From Martelella mediterranea (GTDB taxonomy: Bacteria; Pseudomonadota; Alphaproteobacteria; Rhizobiales; Rhizobiaceae), in contig PVUG01000007.1 in the NCBI GenBank assembly GCA_003001975.1, positions 1 through 64,000 of the forward strand: a DNA stretch of 64,000 nt. Direction: 5' to 3'. Below are positions 45,425 through 54,044 of the stretch, piece after piece (position 1 is the stretch's first letter; each line of letters begins with the position of its first letter). Made by a program: the position numbers and the translations under genes. The notes below the pieces were generated by a model. It was given only the letters and a program-made list of their open reading frames with translations. It had not been told where the DNA came from and did no database searches.

Positions 45425-46710
45425 TACTCGGACTGATCGTTGTCGGTGGATTCATACTTCTGATGCTGCTCGGCGTGCCCGTCACGATTGCCATCGGGGC
45501 GAGCTCGATCATCGGTCTCTACTGGGCCGGATTTGGCGATATGAGCCTTGTCATTCCCCAGCAGATCCTGGATGGCGCGGGCAAGCCGGCCCTGATGGCC
45601 ATTCCGTTTTTCGTGCTGGCCGGCAACCTGATGAACACGATCGGGCTGACGGATCGTATCTTCAATTTCTGTCTGGCGCTGGTCGGCCACTTCCGCGCCG
45701 GCCTGGCTTATGTGAACGTTATTGCATCGCTGCTGTTTGCCGGCGTTTCCGGTGCCGCTACCGCCGATATCGCCGGCCTCGGCCAGCTTGAAGTCAAGGC
45801 GATGCGCAAACGGGGGTATTCGCCCGAGTTTTCCGCAGCCCTGACGGTTGCGACCTCGCTGGTTGGGCCGATCGTGCCGCCTTCAATCAGCCTGATTGTC
45901 TACGCCTGGCTTGCCAATCAGTCGGTCGCCCGGCTGTTTCTCGCCGGTATCGTGCCCGGCATTCTCGTGGCGCTGTCCTTTATCGTCTATATCCGCGTCG
46001 TTGCGACCTGGACGCCGATGCCGCGCGAAAAGCGCGCGACCATGCGCGATCTCGGCCGTGCGACAATCGAGGGCGTGCCGGCGTTGATCGCACCCGCCAT
46101 CATTCTCGGCGCAATCGTGTTCGGTTTTGCGACGGCCACTGAAGCGGGCGTGATTGCCTGCGGCTATTCCCTGCTGATCGGTCTGTTTTATCGCTCGATC
46201 CGCTGGAAGGGCATCTGGGATGCACTGGTCGAAAGCGCCATCCTGTCGGCTCTGATCATGATGATCATCGGCGTTTCGCAGATCATGGGTTGGCTGTTTG
46301 CCTTCGAACAGGTGCCGCAGTCCTTTGCATCCGGCATTCTGGATACGATCAGCCAGCCCTGGGTGTTCATGATGTTCACCATCGTGCTTTTGGTGGTGAT
46401 CGGCTGCTTCATGGAGGCAACGCCGGCCAAGATCATCCTTCTGCCGCTTCTTCTGCCGGCCGCCGATGCGTTTGGCATCGACCGGGTGCAGTTCGGCATG
46501 GTGATCACGCTGGCGCTGCTTCTGGGGATCGCGACGCCGCCGCTGGGCGTCGGGCTTTATCTGATGTCGGCGGTTTCGGGGGTGCGGTTCGAAAAACTGG
46601 CGATTGCGATCCTGCCGCTGATGATCCCGCCGATCATCGTGCTGATCCTGCTTGCCACCGTGCCGGAGATTACGCTCTGGCTCCCCGATCTGATCATGGG
46701 TCCGCAATGA
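45421..46710 (+). CDS. TRAP transporter large permease (DctM)
   Basis: A 429-residue permease with about 12 helices, the segments LMAIPFFVLAGNLMN and TSLVGPIVPPSISLIVY, and the C-terminal FGMVITLALLLGIATPPLG. It overlaps both neighbours by ATGA. Confidence 0.94.
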   Translation: MILGLIVVGGFILLMLLGVPVTIAIGASSIIGLYWAGFGDMSLVIPQQILDGAGKPALMAIPFFVLAGNLMNTIGLTDRIFNFCLALVGHFRAGLAYVNVIASLLFAGVSGAATADIAGLGQLEVKAMRKRGYSPEFSAALTVATSLVGPIVPPSISLIVYAWLANQSVARLFLAGIVPGILVALSFIVYIRVVATWTPMPREKRATMRDLGRATIEGVPALIAPAIILGAIVFGFATATEAGVIACGYSLLIGLFYRSIRWKGIWDALVESAILSALIMMIIGVSQIMGWLFAFEQVPQSFASGILDTISQPWVFMMFTIVLLVVIGCFMEATPAKIILLPLLLPAADAFGIDRVQFGMVITLALLLGIATPPLGVGLYLMSAVSGVRFEKLAIAILPLMIPPIIVLILLATVPEITLWLPDLIMGPQ

Positions 46711-47195
46711 CGACATCACACGAACGCCCCGATATACTCGACCGCGCCGGCGCGCTTGCCGAAGACGGCGCCGTCTTTGCCCTGCGCGCGCAAAGACCGG
46801 AATTCCTCAATGGCGCGGAGGATTGCCGCAAGGCGGTGCTCGCACCGGACAATGATCTCGGCCTTTCACACGATCTCCGTCTTGCCATCGGCCGCCGCGT
46901 GGCGCTGACGGGGGGAAATGACCGGCTTCTTGCCGAATATCCGATGCCTGAAAGCGAGGATCACCGCGCCCTGGCATCTGGCGATATGCCGGAAGATGCA
47001 AGGCTTGCGGCAATCGCGGTGCATACCGACATGATTGCCACCGATCCCGGGGCAAGCAGCCGTGAAAGCCTCGACAGGCTTCTGGATGCGGGGCTTTCCG
47101 TGCCGCAGGTGATTGCCCTGTCCGAACTGCTGGCCTTCGTCTGTTTCCAGATTCGGGTTGCCCACGGACTGGCGCTTCTGGAGGCCTGTGCATGA
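46707..47195 (+). CDS. CMD-domain protein (Avi_7170-like)
   Basis: A 162-residue protein resembling the first half of YciW-type carboxymuconolactone decarboxylase/AhpD-related proteins: LGLSHDLRLAIGRRVALTGG and a C-terminal helix bundle LSELLAFVCFQIRVAHGLALL. No CxxC pair. I recall such genes paired with an AhpD-domain partner in rhizobia, and exactly this pairing occurs here. Function unknown. It overlaps both neighbours by ATGA. Confidence 0.72.
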   Translation: MTTSHERPDILDRAGALAEDGAVFALRAQRPEFLNGAEDCRKAVLAPDNDLGLSHDLRLAIGRRVALTGGNDRLLAEYPMPESEDHRALASGDMPEDARLAAIAVHTDMIATDPGASSRESLDRLLDAGLSVPQVIALSELLAFVCFQIRVAHGLALLEACA

Positions 47196-47779
47196 GCGCG
47201 CCCGGCAATATCCGTATCAAGCCGCTGACCTGGCACCCGCATCTGCCACCGGTGGAGGTCAGCGAGGCAACGCCGGAACAGCTTGAGGCGATGAAGGTGA
47301 CGCCTTCGGCCAAGAAGGTTTCACCCTATGTGCGCACGCTGGCGCATGACCCGGAAAGCTATGTGGCGCGCACCACGCTGTTCAACGCGATCATGTATGC
47401 CGATGGCGGCCTGCCGCGCCCGGACCGCGAGCTTGGCGCCCTTGCCGCCTCGCTGGTCAATGGCTGCCGTTACTGCGCCAATGTGCACGCCCGCCAGCAT
47501 ATCCGCCTGACCGGTTCGTCGGCGACGATTGCGGCGCTGTGGACGCAGGAGCGCGACCGGCTTTCGCCGCGCGATGCGGCAATCGTGGATTTTGCCGAAG
47601 CGTTGACGGCAACGCCGCCGAAGGCAGACCGAAGCCATATCGAGCGACTGAAAGCCGAGGGCATGGATACGTTCGAAATTATCGACCTGATCCATGCCAT
47701 CGCGATTTTCGGCTGGGCAAACCGGCTGATGCACCCGCTCGGTCATTCCGATCCCGGAGAAAAGGAAAAGCAGCAATGA
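47192..47779 (+). CDS. AhpD-like alkylhydroperoxidase domain protein (Avi_7169-like)
   Basis: A 195-residue AhpD-fold protein with the redox motif NGCRYCANVHARQH (Cys-x2-Cys and His) at about residue 90-103. It may reduce peroxides or handle thiols, forming the second half of a YciW-like pair. In E. coli yciW has been tied to cysteine metabolism, in line with the PLP enzyme downstream. The start overlaps the upstream stop by ATGA. Confidence 0.82.
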   Translation: MSAPGNIRIKPLTWHPHLPPVEVSEATPEQLEAMKVTPSAKKVSPYVRTLAHDPESYVARTTLFNAIMYADGGLPRPDRELGALAASLVNGCRYCANVHARQHIRLTGSSATIAALWTQERDRLSPRDAAIVDFAEALTATPPKADRSHIERLKAEGMDTFEIIDLIHAIAIFGWANRLMHPLGHSDPGEKEKQQ

Positions 47780-48150
47780 AGGCCATCTCTACCGAAACCG
47801 CTCCGGCCGCCATCGGCCCTTACAGCCAGGCGATGCGTTCGGGCAATCTTCTGTTCGTCTCCGGCCAGCTTCCGCTCGATCCTGAGACCGGGGAAATCGT
47901 ACCCGGCGGGGCCGTCGAGCAGATGCGCCAGTGCCTGAAAAACATCGCCGCGATTGCAAAGGGTGCGGGAACCGAGCTTTCCAGAACCGTCAAGACCACC
48001 ATTCTTGTCACCGATCTTTCCGGTTTCGCCGACATCAATGCTGAATACGGCAAGGCCTTCGCCGATCCTTTTCCGGCCCGGGCCTGCTATGAGGTTTCGG
48101 CGCTGCCCAAGGGCGCAATGGTGGAAGTCGAAGCGGTGATCGAGATCTGA
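47776..48150 (+). CDS. RidA-family enamine/imine deaminase
   Basis: A 124-residue RidA protein: [21 protein letters not shown] at the N-terminus (core [14 protein letters not shown]), catalytic Arg in [21 protein letters not shown]. It hydrolyses 2-aminoacrylate and similar enamines released by PLP enzymes. The next gene encodes such an enzyme. The start overlaps the AhpD-like stop by ATGA. Confidence 0.93.
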   Translation: MKAISTETAPAAIGPYSQAMRSGNLLFVSGQLPLDPETGEIVPGGAVEQMRQCLKNIAAIAKGAGTELSRTVKTTILVTDLSGFADINAEYGKAFADPFPARACYEVSALPKGAMVEVEAVIEI

Positions 48151-48154
48151 CGTC

Positions 48155-49285
48155 ATGGAAACGGATGTTTTTTCAGGTGATGATCTGCCGCTTGCCCTGC
48201 CGGAATGCGCCGGGCGTGAATGGGCGCGGCGCGCCATCGGCCTGTTGCAGGGCGACGCGCGCCGTTCGGCCGATACCCATCTGATCAAGCCGGTGTTTCC
48301 GGGACTGGGCAATATCTCGGTCTATCTCAAGGATGAGAGCACCCATCCGACCGGCAGCCTGAAACATCGGCTGGCGCGCTCGCTTGTGCTCTATGGCATC
48401 TGCAACGGCTATATCCGCGAGGGCACGACGCTGGTTGAAGCCTCCTCCGGATCGACGGCGGTGTCGGAGGCCTATTTCGCCCGGATACTGCATCTGCCGT
48501 TCATTGCCGTCATGCCGCGCTCGACATCGGCACAGAAGATCGAGGCGATCGAGCGCTTCGGCGGACGGTGTCATTTCGTCGAAAGGTCGGCGGAGGTCTA
48601 TCAGGCCGCCCAGCAGATCGCGGCGGAAACCGGCGGCCATTATCTCGACCAGTTTACCTATGCGGAGCGGGCGACGGACTGGCGCGGCAATAACAATATC
48701 GCCGAAAGCATTTTCGCGCAGATGGAAAACGAGCCGCAGCCGGAGCCGGAATGGGTGGTGATGAGCGCGGGAACGGGGGGAACGTCGGCGACGATCGGCC
48801 GCTATATCCGCTACCGCAACCTGTCGACGCGGCTCTGTGTTGTCGATGTCGAGAATTCGGTCTTTTACGACAGCTATGTCAAAGGCGATCCGGCGATGAC
48901 CTGCACGGCCGGTTCGCGGATCGAGGGGATCGGACGTCCGCGCGTCGAACCGTCCTTCATGCCGACGGTCATCGATCATATGATCCGGGTGCCGGATGTG
49001 GCGTCGCTTGCGGCGATGCATGTTCTGTCTGACCGGATTTTCCGGCGGGTCGGCGGCTCGACCGGCACGAATTTCTTCGGCCTTTGCCGGATTGCCGCGC
49101 AGATGCTGCGCGAAAGGCGCGAGGGATCGCTTGTCACGCTGATCTGCGACAGCGGCGCGCGCTACACCGATACCTATTACAATGACGACTGGCTGAAGGA
49201 CAACGGCTTCGAGCTTGGTCCTCACATCGACCGGCTGAATGCGTTTCTGGATACCGGAAGGACGCTCACTTCCTCGACCGGCTGA
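48155..49285 (+). CDS. PLP-dependent cysteine synthase/desulfhydrase-like enzyme
   Basis: A 376-residue fold-type II PLP protein. The Schiff-base Lys lies in [12 protein letters not shown] (about residue 70), the PLP phosphate loop is [13 protein letters not shown], and the substrate loop is [14 protein letters not shown]. It is longer than CysK (~310). Likely chemistry is beta-elimination or beta-replacement on a cysteine- or serine-derived substrate, yielding 2-aminoacrylate that the adjacent RidA would clear. Last gene of the TRAP operon. Confidence 0.84.
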   Translation: METDVFSGDDLPLALPECAGREWARRAIGLLQGDARRSADTHLIKPVFPGLGNISVYLKDESTHPTGSLKHRLARSLVLYGICNGYIREGTTLVEASSGSTAVSEAYFARILHLPFIAVMPRSTSAQKIEAIERFGGRCHFVERSAEVYQAAQQIAAETGGHYLDQFTYAERATDWRGNNNIAESIFAQMENEPQPEPEWVVMSAGTGGTSATIGRYIRYRNLSTRLCVVDVENSVFYDSYVKGDPAMTCTAGSRIEGIGRPRVEPSFMPTVIDHMIRVPDVASLAAMHVLSDRIFRRVGGSTGTNFFGLCRIAAQMLRERREGSLVTLICDSGARYTDTYYNDDWLKDNGFELGPHIDRLNAFLDTGRTLTSSTG

Positions 49286-49474
49286 GATGCGAAGCCAGAT
49301 CGCGTATCGACGGCTGATTTTGAGCGACCTTCGGCACAGAGAACGCAAGACGGATCCCTGAAAGCACCACCGTTTGAATTTCGACCGGCTGTCTCAACGG
49401 TTTGGCCGAACGCAAAATGTTTTCCGGCAACCCGCTAAACGGAAAATTCATAAACTTGACGCTAGAAAAAAACA
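49286..49474. other. Intergenic region before the heme locus
   Basis: About 190 bases after the PLP gene with no supported gene and no strong hairpin. The right end (49440 onward) becomes A/T-rich and leads into the hasI promoter. TTGACG at 49456 could be a -35 element, with the matching -10 area inside the iron box. Confidence 0.4.
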
Positions 49475-49489
49475 TGATTTAAACAATCA
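49475..49489 (+). promoter_or_regulatory. RirA-type iron box (IRO box)
   Basis: TGATTTAAACAATCA fits TGA-N9-TCA exactly, the box bound by RirA, the iron-responsive repressor of rhizobia. It lies about 125 bp upstream of the hasI start in A/T-rich DNA, overlapping a possible promoter (TTGACG at 49456). It predicts derepression of the heme locus when iron is short. The motif is short, so chance is not excluded. Confidence 0.65.
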
Positions 49490-49613
49490 ACTTTCATGAT
49501 GCTCTCTTCCGACGGGTGGCTGACCGTCCGCTCGGATGACGGGTGACATGAATATACGGCATCTCAGACCTGGCCTGACGTCTGCTACGGGTTGCAAGGG
49601 ACATTCGTTTCTT

Positions 49614-50126
49614 ATGACTTCTTGGAAACAGCAACTGGCGCGGCTGTTTGCCATGCACAAGGGGCATGTCGAACAGATTGCATTCCGGCGCGTGCGCGAT
49701 CGCGAGGTGGCCGCCGATATCGTGCAGACCGCTTTTACAAAGTTGCTCGCAAGCGGTGGCCGCGAGAGCGAAGAGGAAAATACGAAGATCTTGTTTACCG
49801 CCGTCAGGAATGAAAGTTCGAACTATTTGACGGGCCGCATGCGCCGGTCGAATATTCTGTCCGGCCTGACGCTGGAGCAGATGTTCAGGCAGCAACCGTC
49901 CTCACAGGACGCAATGGAAAGCGCGCAGGCGATGACGGCGCTTGAAGAAGCTCTTGGTGCATTGCCGGAAAGAACGCGGCATATTTTCATACGGCGACGT
50001 GTCCACGGTGAAAGCAATGCCGTGATTGCCGCCGACCTTGGCATTTCCGTGCGTGCCGTTGAAAAGCATCTGGTGCGGGCGATGGAGCATTGCCGCTCCG
50101 CAGTTGAAGACTATTTTCTGCCCTGA
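49614..50126 (+). CDS. hasI: ECF sigma factor, HasI/FecI-like
   Basis: A 170-residue extracytoplasmic-function sigma factor. Region 2 contains FRRVRDREVAADIVQTAFTKLL (key stretch AADIVQTAFTKLL), and region 4 holds LPERTRHIFIRRRVHG and VIAADLGISVRAVEKHL. It is followed by a FecR-like gene and a TonB receptor with a signalling domain, the standard cell-surface signalling trio. It would transcribe hasR onward when heme-loaded HasA docks. Upstream start options at 49536 or 49548 have no better ribosome site. Confidence 0.9.
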   Translation: MTSWKQQLARLFAMHKGHVEQIAFRRVRDREVAADIVQTAFTKLLASGGRESEEENTKILFTAVRNESSNYLTGRMRRSNILSGLTLEQMFRQQPSSQDAMESAQAMTALEEALGALPERTRHIFIRRRVHGESNAVIAADLGISVRAVEKHLVRAMEHCRSAVEDYFLP

Positions 50127-50217
50127 GGCTCACACGCCGTTGATAAAGCGCCAGAACGGGAGAAACTGTCGGCACATGAACAGGGACGACGGGAAGCAAG
50201 AACAGGAAGACGCAGCG

Positions 50218-51171
50218 ATGCAATCCATTATCCTGACCGGTGCTGACCGGAAGGCCGCCTATGAATGGCTGGCGTTGAGGGACGGGGAAACGGGACCGGA
50301 AACCGAGGCCTCGTTTCAGAACTGGCTGCGCCAGAGCCCCCGCAACCGCAAGGCCTATGAAGAGGCGAACAGGCTGTGGGCAATGTTGCGCACGCCGGCG
50401 CTGAATATTTCTGCCGCCAATGACTGTCGGCCCGAAACGCGCGTGCGGGCCGGTCCCGCTTTCACGCCCTGGGCGATGGCTGCCTCGTTTGTTTTCGCCA
50501 TCGCTGTTGCGGTCTGGATGATTGACCCGGCATTCGTGCAGAACTGGCGCGCGGACATGAAGACCGCCTATGGCGAAACACGCAGCTTTTCGCTTCCCGA
50601 TGGGTCTTCGGTCATTCTCGGGCCGGACGCCGCGCTTGTGAACAATTTTGCCGAAGGCGAGCGGCGTGACGTCGAGATCTTGCGTGGCGAGGCGTTTTTT
50701 CGGGTGAAGCACGGCCTTTCCACGCCGTTTGTTGTCGATGCGGGCAAAGGGCGTGTGACGGTGACGGGCACGGCTTTCGATGTCGACAGGATCGGCGACC
50801 ATATTTCCGTGGTTGTCGAAAACGGTTCCGTCGATGTGTCCGGCAATGCGGGTCAGACGCGTTCGCTGACGCCGTCTGAAAAAGTATCGCTGGATGACGG
50901 CAGGCCCGGCGCTGTCAGCACCGTTGACCTTGGCCTCGAACTTGGGTGGATGACTGGCCAGATTTCCTTCGACCGTCAGCCGGTTGACCATGTGATGGCG
51001 ACGCTTGAGCGCTACCTCCCGGTCAAGATCATGATGCGGGGCGGAATTGGTGATCGTCTGGTCTCCGGCAGCTTCCCGACCGATGATCCGGAAGAGGCGA
51101 TGCAGGCAATCGCTGCGGCGGTGGACGCACGCGTAACACACATAACTCCTTGGATTGTTATCGTTTTCTGA
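50218..51171 (+). CDS. hasS: FecR/HasS-like anti-sigma regulator
   Basis: A 317-residue inner-membrane regulator. The N-terminal DUF4880-type domain (AAYEWLALRDGE, FQNWLRQSPRNRKAYEEANRLW) binds the sigma factor. A single membrane helix lies at about 80-98 (AMAASFVFAIAVAVWMI). The periplasmic FecR domain (GETRSFSLPDGSSVILG, VRVTGTAFDV-like strands) and a C-terminal STN-like part follow. AGGAAG eight bases upstream favours 50218; 50176 is possible. Confidence 0.9.
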   Translation: MQSIILTGADRKAAYEWLALRDGETGPETEASFQNWLRQSPRNRKAYEEANRLWAMLRTPALNISAANDCRPETRVRAGPAFTPWAMAASFVFAIAVAVWMIDPAFVQNWRADMKTAYGETRSFSLPDGSSVILGPDAALVNNFAEGERRDVEILRGEAFFRVKHGLSTPFVVDAGKGRVTVTGTAFDVDRIGDHISVVVENGSVDVSGNAGQTRSLTPSEKVSLDDGRPGAVSTVDLGLELGWMTGQISFDRQPVDHVMATLERYLPVKIMMRGGIGDRLVSGSFPTDDPEEAMQAIAAAVDARVTHITPWIVIVF

Positions 51172-51311
51172 CAATCCGGAGAGGATCGGATTTTTTTAGA
51201 AAAAACTTGAGTAAAAAAGTTCGCTTTTAGCGCGCTCGCTTGTTTTATCTGATGGAAGGCAAGAACGCCTTCTGCCGGAAACGGCAGATACAAACAGGGA
51301 ATGCTCGCTTT
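51172..51311. promoter_or_regulatory. Putative sigma-dependent promoter region of hasR
   Basis: 140 bases, A/T-rich at 51190-51230. A TTTTTTTAGAAAAAAC stretch is followed by AAAAG-ttcg-CTTTT, a small palindrome. No HasI consensus is known to me, so the promoter is inferred only from the usual arrangement in which the sigma factor drives the receptor operon. Confidence 0.35.
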
Positions 51312-53960
51312 ATGGTGTATCGCGTATTGGGAAGACGGGGCGTCGTCTGTTTCGCCTCGCTGCTTTTGGCTTCGACTTCATTCGTTCCTCCTGCATCGGC
51401 ACAATCTTCGTCCGGCAACACGGCTGTCGAGGTCGGAGTCTATGATTTCAATCTGCAGCCGTCTTCGCTTGCCTCCACCGTTGCCCGGATCGGCGCCGTG
51501 TCCGGCTGGCGGATCTTTTATGGCGGAGGTGTTCCTTCCGACACGCTGACCAATGCCGTCAGTGGCCAGTTGACGGTGACCGAAGCACTCGGGCGCGCAC
51601 TGCAGGGGACTGGCCTTCAGTATGAGCTGACCGGCTCGCGCTCCGTCAGCATCGTTTCCGCAATGCCCATCGAAGACGACGTGTCGTATCTTGATGACGG
51701 CGTTTCCACCTTCCTTGATCCGGTCTATGTCACCACCGGTGCGGGCGGCGCTTCCGGCGCGGGCTTCATGGGCACGCCGGACTGGGTCTACGACACAGCC
51801 GGTTCGCTCAGCGTTGTCTCCCGCGATGCGATCCTTGCATCGCCGTCGCGCAATGCACGCGATCTTCTCGACAACGTTGCCGGCGTCTACGCCAACCGCT
51901 CCAACGGGCAGGACCCGGGCATTTCCGTCAATATCCGCGGCCTTCAGGACCAGAACCGCGTCGTCACCATGGTCGATGGCGCGCGGCAGAATTTCCAGAT
52001 CGCCGGTCATGGCTCCACATCGCGCGCCTATGTGGATTCCGCCTTCATTCGCGAGATCGATATCGACAAGATGGGCGGCTCCGGTGTTGGCGGGGCGGGT
52101 AATCTCGGCGGCTCGGTCAATTTCCGCACGCTGATTGCCGATGACGTGATCCTGCCCGGCAATGACTGGGGCCTGTCATTCAACGGCGCCAGCGGCTCGA
52201 ACGAGTTCCAGTATGACGGATCGATCGTGGCGGCCACGCGGATCACCGACAATTTCTCGGTTCTGGGCGGCTACAGCCGCAAGAAGATGGGTGCTTACAA
52301 TTTCGGCACCAATGGCGATGTGGAGATCAACCCGGAAACCACGATTGACGGCATTTCGGTGTTCACCGGCTCCGAGGTCGAATCGAGCATCCTGAAAGGC
52401 GAGGCGTATCTGGGTGAGGATATCGAACTGACGCTGACCTGGCTGCGCAACAGTTCCGAATTCAGCACAGGCGGCTATATTCCGGCCGGCCCGCTGGAAG
52501 GCGGAACGCAGGAATCCAGATACGGCGTGGTCAACAACACGGTGACGGCCAATCTCGGCTGGAACCCTCTGAGCGACCTCGTCGATCTCGATGTCAGCCT
52601 CTGGTACAACCACCTGCAGAATGATCAGGAGTTCGAACAGCTTTTGATCAACACGATATTGTCCGCGCCGGCGCATTACCGCCTCGGCACGATCGGCGGC
52701 AGTATCGACAATACCAGCTTTTTCGATACCCGGTTCGGTGACCTGACCGTCAATTACGGCATCGAGGGTTTTCACGACGATGGCAAGACGACCGTCGACG
52801 CTGATTTTCCGAGAGATGGACTCACCGGCAATGAAGGACTTACCGGACCGAACCCGACCGGAACGCGCGATGTCTTCAGCGGTTTCGCCAGCGCCACGCT
52901 GGAGCCCACTGACTGGCTCTCGCTGACCGGCGGGCTTCGCTATGACTGGTACAGGATCAAGGGGATCGGGTCCTATGCCAGGATGAGGCTTACCCCCGAT
53001 ACTTATGAATGCCATCAGGAGTGGAGTGACGAGCACGGCGAGTTCCGACGCGTCTGCACGGGTGAAAGATCGGAGTGGGAATATCTCAAGGAAGATGTCG
53101 ACATTGACCGGTCGGACGGCGCATTTCTGCCGTCCGTGACGGCGGCGTTCGGTCCGTGGGATGGGCTTCAGCCCTTTGTCCGTTATGCGAAAACATTCCG
53201 TCCGCCGACGCTGATGGAGCAGCTGTGGGGCGGGCAACACTATATCGGTAGTGCGCCGCTCACCTATGCACCCAATCCGGGCCTGAAGGCAGAAAGCGCC
53301 AATACTTATGAGATCGGGGTCAATTATGCCCGAGACGGCTGGTTCCGGGGTGATGACAGTTTCAGGATGAAGGCTGTCGGTTTTTTCCGCGAGGTCGATA
53401 ACTATATCGCGCTTGGCCACGTCTACAAGGATGTCGGCGACCGCGTTTATCAGTCCTTCGTCAATCTCGACGGCGAAAGCTACATGAAGGGCATAGAGTT
53501 CGAGGCCAATTACGATGTTGGCCGGTTTTATGTCGGCGCCTCGGCAACCATTCTCAGTACCGATTACGCCGATACCTACACCTATCATGGCGAGAACGCA
53601 CATGGTTCGGGAACGATGGGGCTGCTCCATGATGGCGATGTGAGAAGTTCCGACACGCTCTATGTTCCGCCGACCTTCTACCTGACCATGGATGCGGGAC
53701 TGCGGTTCTTCGACGAACGCCTGACCGTCGGCGGGCGGCTGACCCATTCTTCCGGCGGCAAGGCCGGTGAGCTGCGGGCCTACGATGTCGAGGATTATAC
53801 GGTCTACGACATCTACGGCTCGTGGGAATTCAACGAGACCGCGGCGCTGCGCTTTGCCGTCGATAACGTCACGAATCTCGCCTATGTGCCATCCATGGGC
53901 ACCGCCGACCTGCCCGCACCGGGCAGAACCTTCACCGCATCGCTGAATTTGAATTTCTGA
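51312..53960 (+). CDS. hasR: TonB-dependent heme/hemophore receptor with signalling domain
   Basis: An 882-residue outer-membrane receptor. Signal peptide about 1-33 (ends PPASA), then an STN signalling domain (about 40-125, FNLQPSSLASTVARIG), a plug (DLLDNVAGVYANRS, NIRGLQDQNRVVTMVDGAR) and a 22-strand barrel ending in Phe (LNLNF). The heme-receptor signature is clear: FRPP, then His in GGQHYIG, then NPGL, equivalent to the FRAP-His-NPNL box. The STN domain plus the hasI/hasS genes upstream indicate surface signalling. Confidence 0.93.
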   Translation: MVYRVLGRRGVVCFASLLLASTSFVPPASAQSSSGNTAVEVGVYDFNLQPSSLASTVARIGAVSGWRIFYGGGVPSDTLTNAVSGQLTVTEALGRALQGTGLQYELTGSRSVSIVSAMPIEDDVSYLDDGVSTFLDPVYVTTGAGGASGAGFMGTPDWVYDTAGSLSVVSRDAILASPSRNARDLLDNVAGVYANRSNGQDPGISVNIRGLQDQNRVVTMVDGARQNFQIAGHGSTSRAYVDSAFIREIDIDKMGGSGVGGAGNLGGSVNFRTLIADDVILPGNDWGLSFNGASGSNEFQYDGSIVAATRITDNFSVLGGYSRKKMGAYNFGTNGDVEINPETTIDGISVFTGSEVESSILKGEAYLGEDIELTLTWLRNSSEFSTGGYIPAGPLEGGTQESRYGVVNNTVTANLGWNPLSDLVDLDVSLWYNHLQNDQEFEQLLINTILSAPAHYRLGTIGGSIDNTSFFDTRFGDLTVNYGIEGFHDDGKTTVDADFPRDGLTGNEGLTGPNPTGTRDVFSGFASATLEPTDWLSLTGGLRYDWYRIKGIGSYARMRLTPDTYECHQEWSDEHGEFRRVCTGERSEWEYLKEDVDIDRSDGAFLPSVTAAFGPWDGLQPFVRYAKTFRPPTLMEQLWGGQHYIGSAPLTYAPNPGLKAESANTYEIGVNYARDGWFRGDDSFRMKAVGFFREVDNYIALGHVYKDVGDRVYQSFVNLDGESYMKGIEFEANYDVGRFYVGASATILSTDYADTYTYHGENAHGSGTMGLLHDGDVRSSDTLYVPPTFYLTMDAGLRFFDERLTVGGRLTHSSGGKAGELRAYDVEDYTVYDIYGSWEFNETAALRFAVDNVTNLAYVPSMGTADLPAPGRTFTASLNLNF

Positions 53961-53962
53961 TA

Positions 53963-54006
53963 TTCCCCGGCCCGCGCCGGGAACAGGGATCCGTCTGCGG
54001 ACGGAT
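53963..54006 (+). promoter_or_regulatory. Two hairpins between hasR and hasA
   Basis: TTCCC-c-GGC / GCC-GGGAA (53963-53983) and ATCCGTC-tgcg-GACGGAT (53989-54006) stand back to back right after the hasR stop. They could limit read-through or protect the hasA message so that more hemophore than receptor is made. That role is inferred. Confidence 0.55.
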
Positions 54007-54044
54007 AATGCGAGAAACGCCATCAACTTGGAAGGAAAAGGAAA

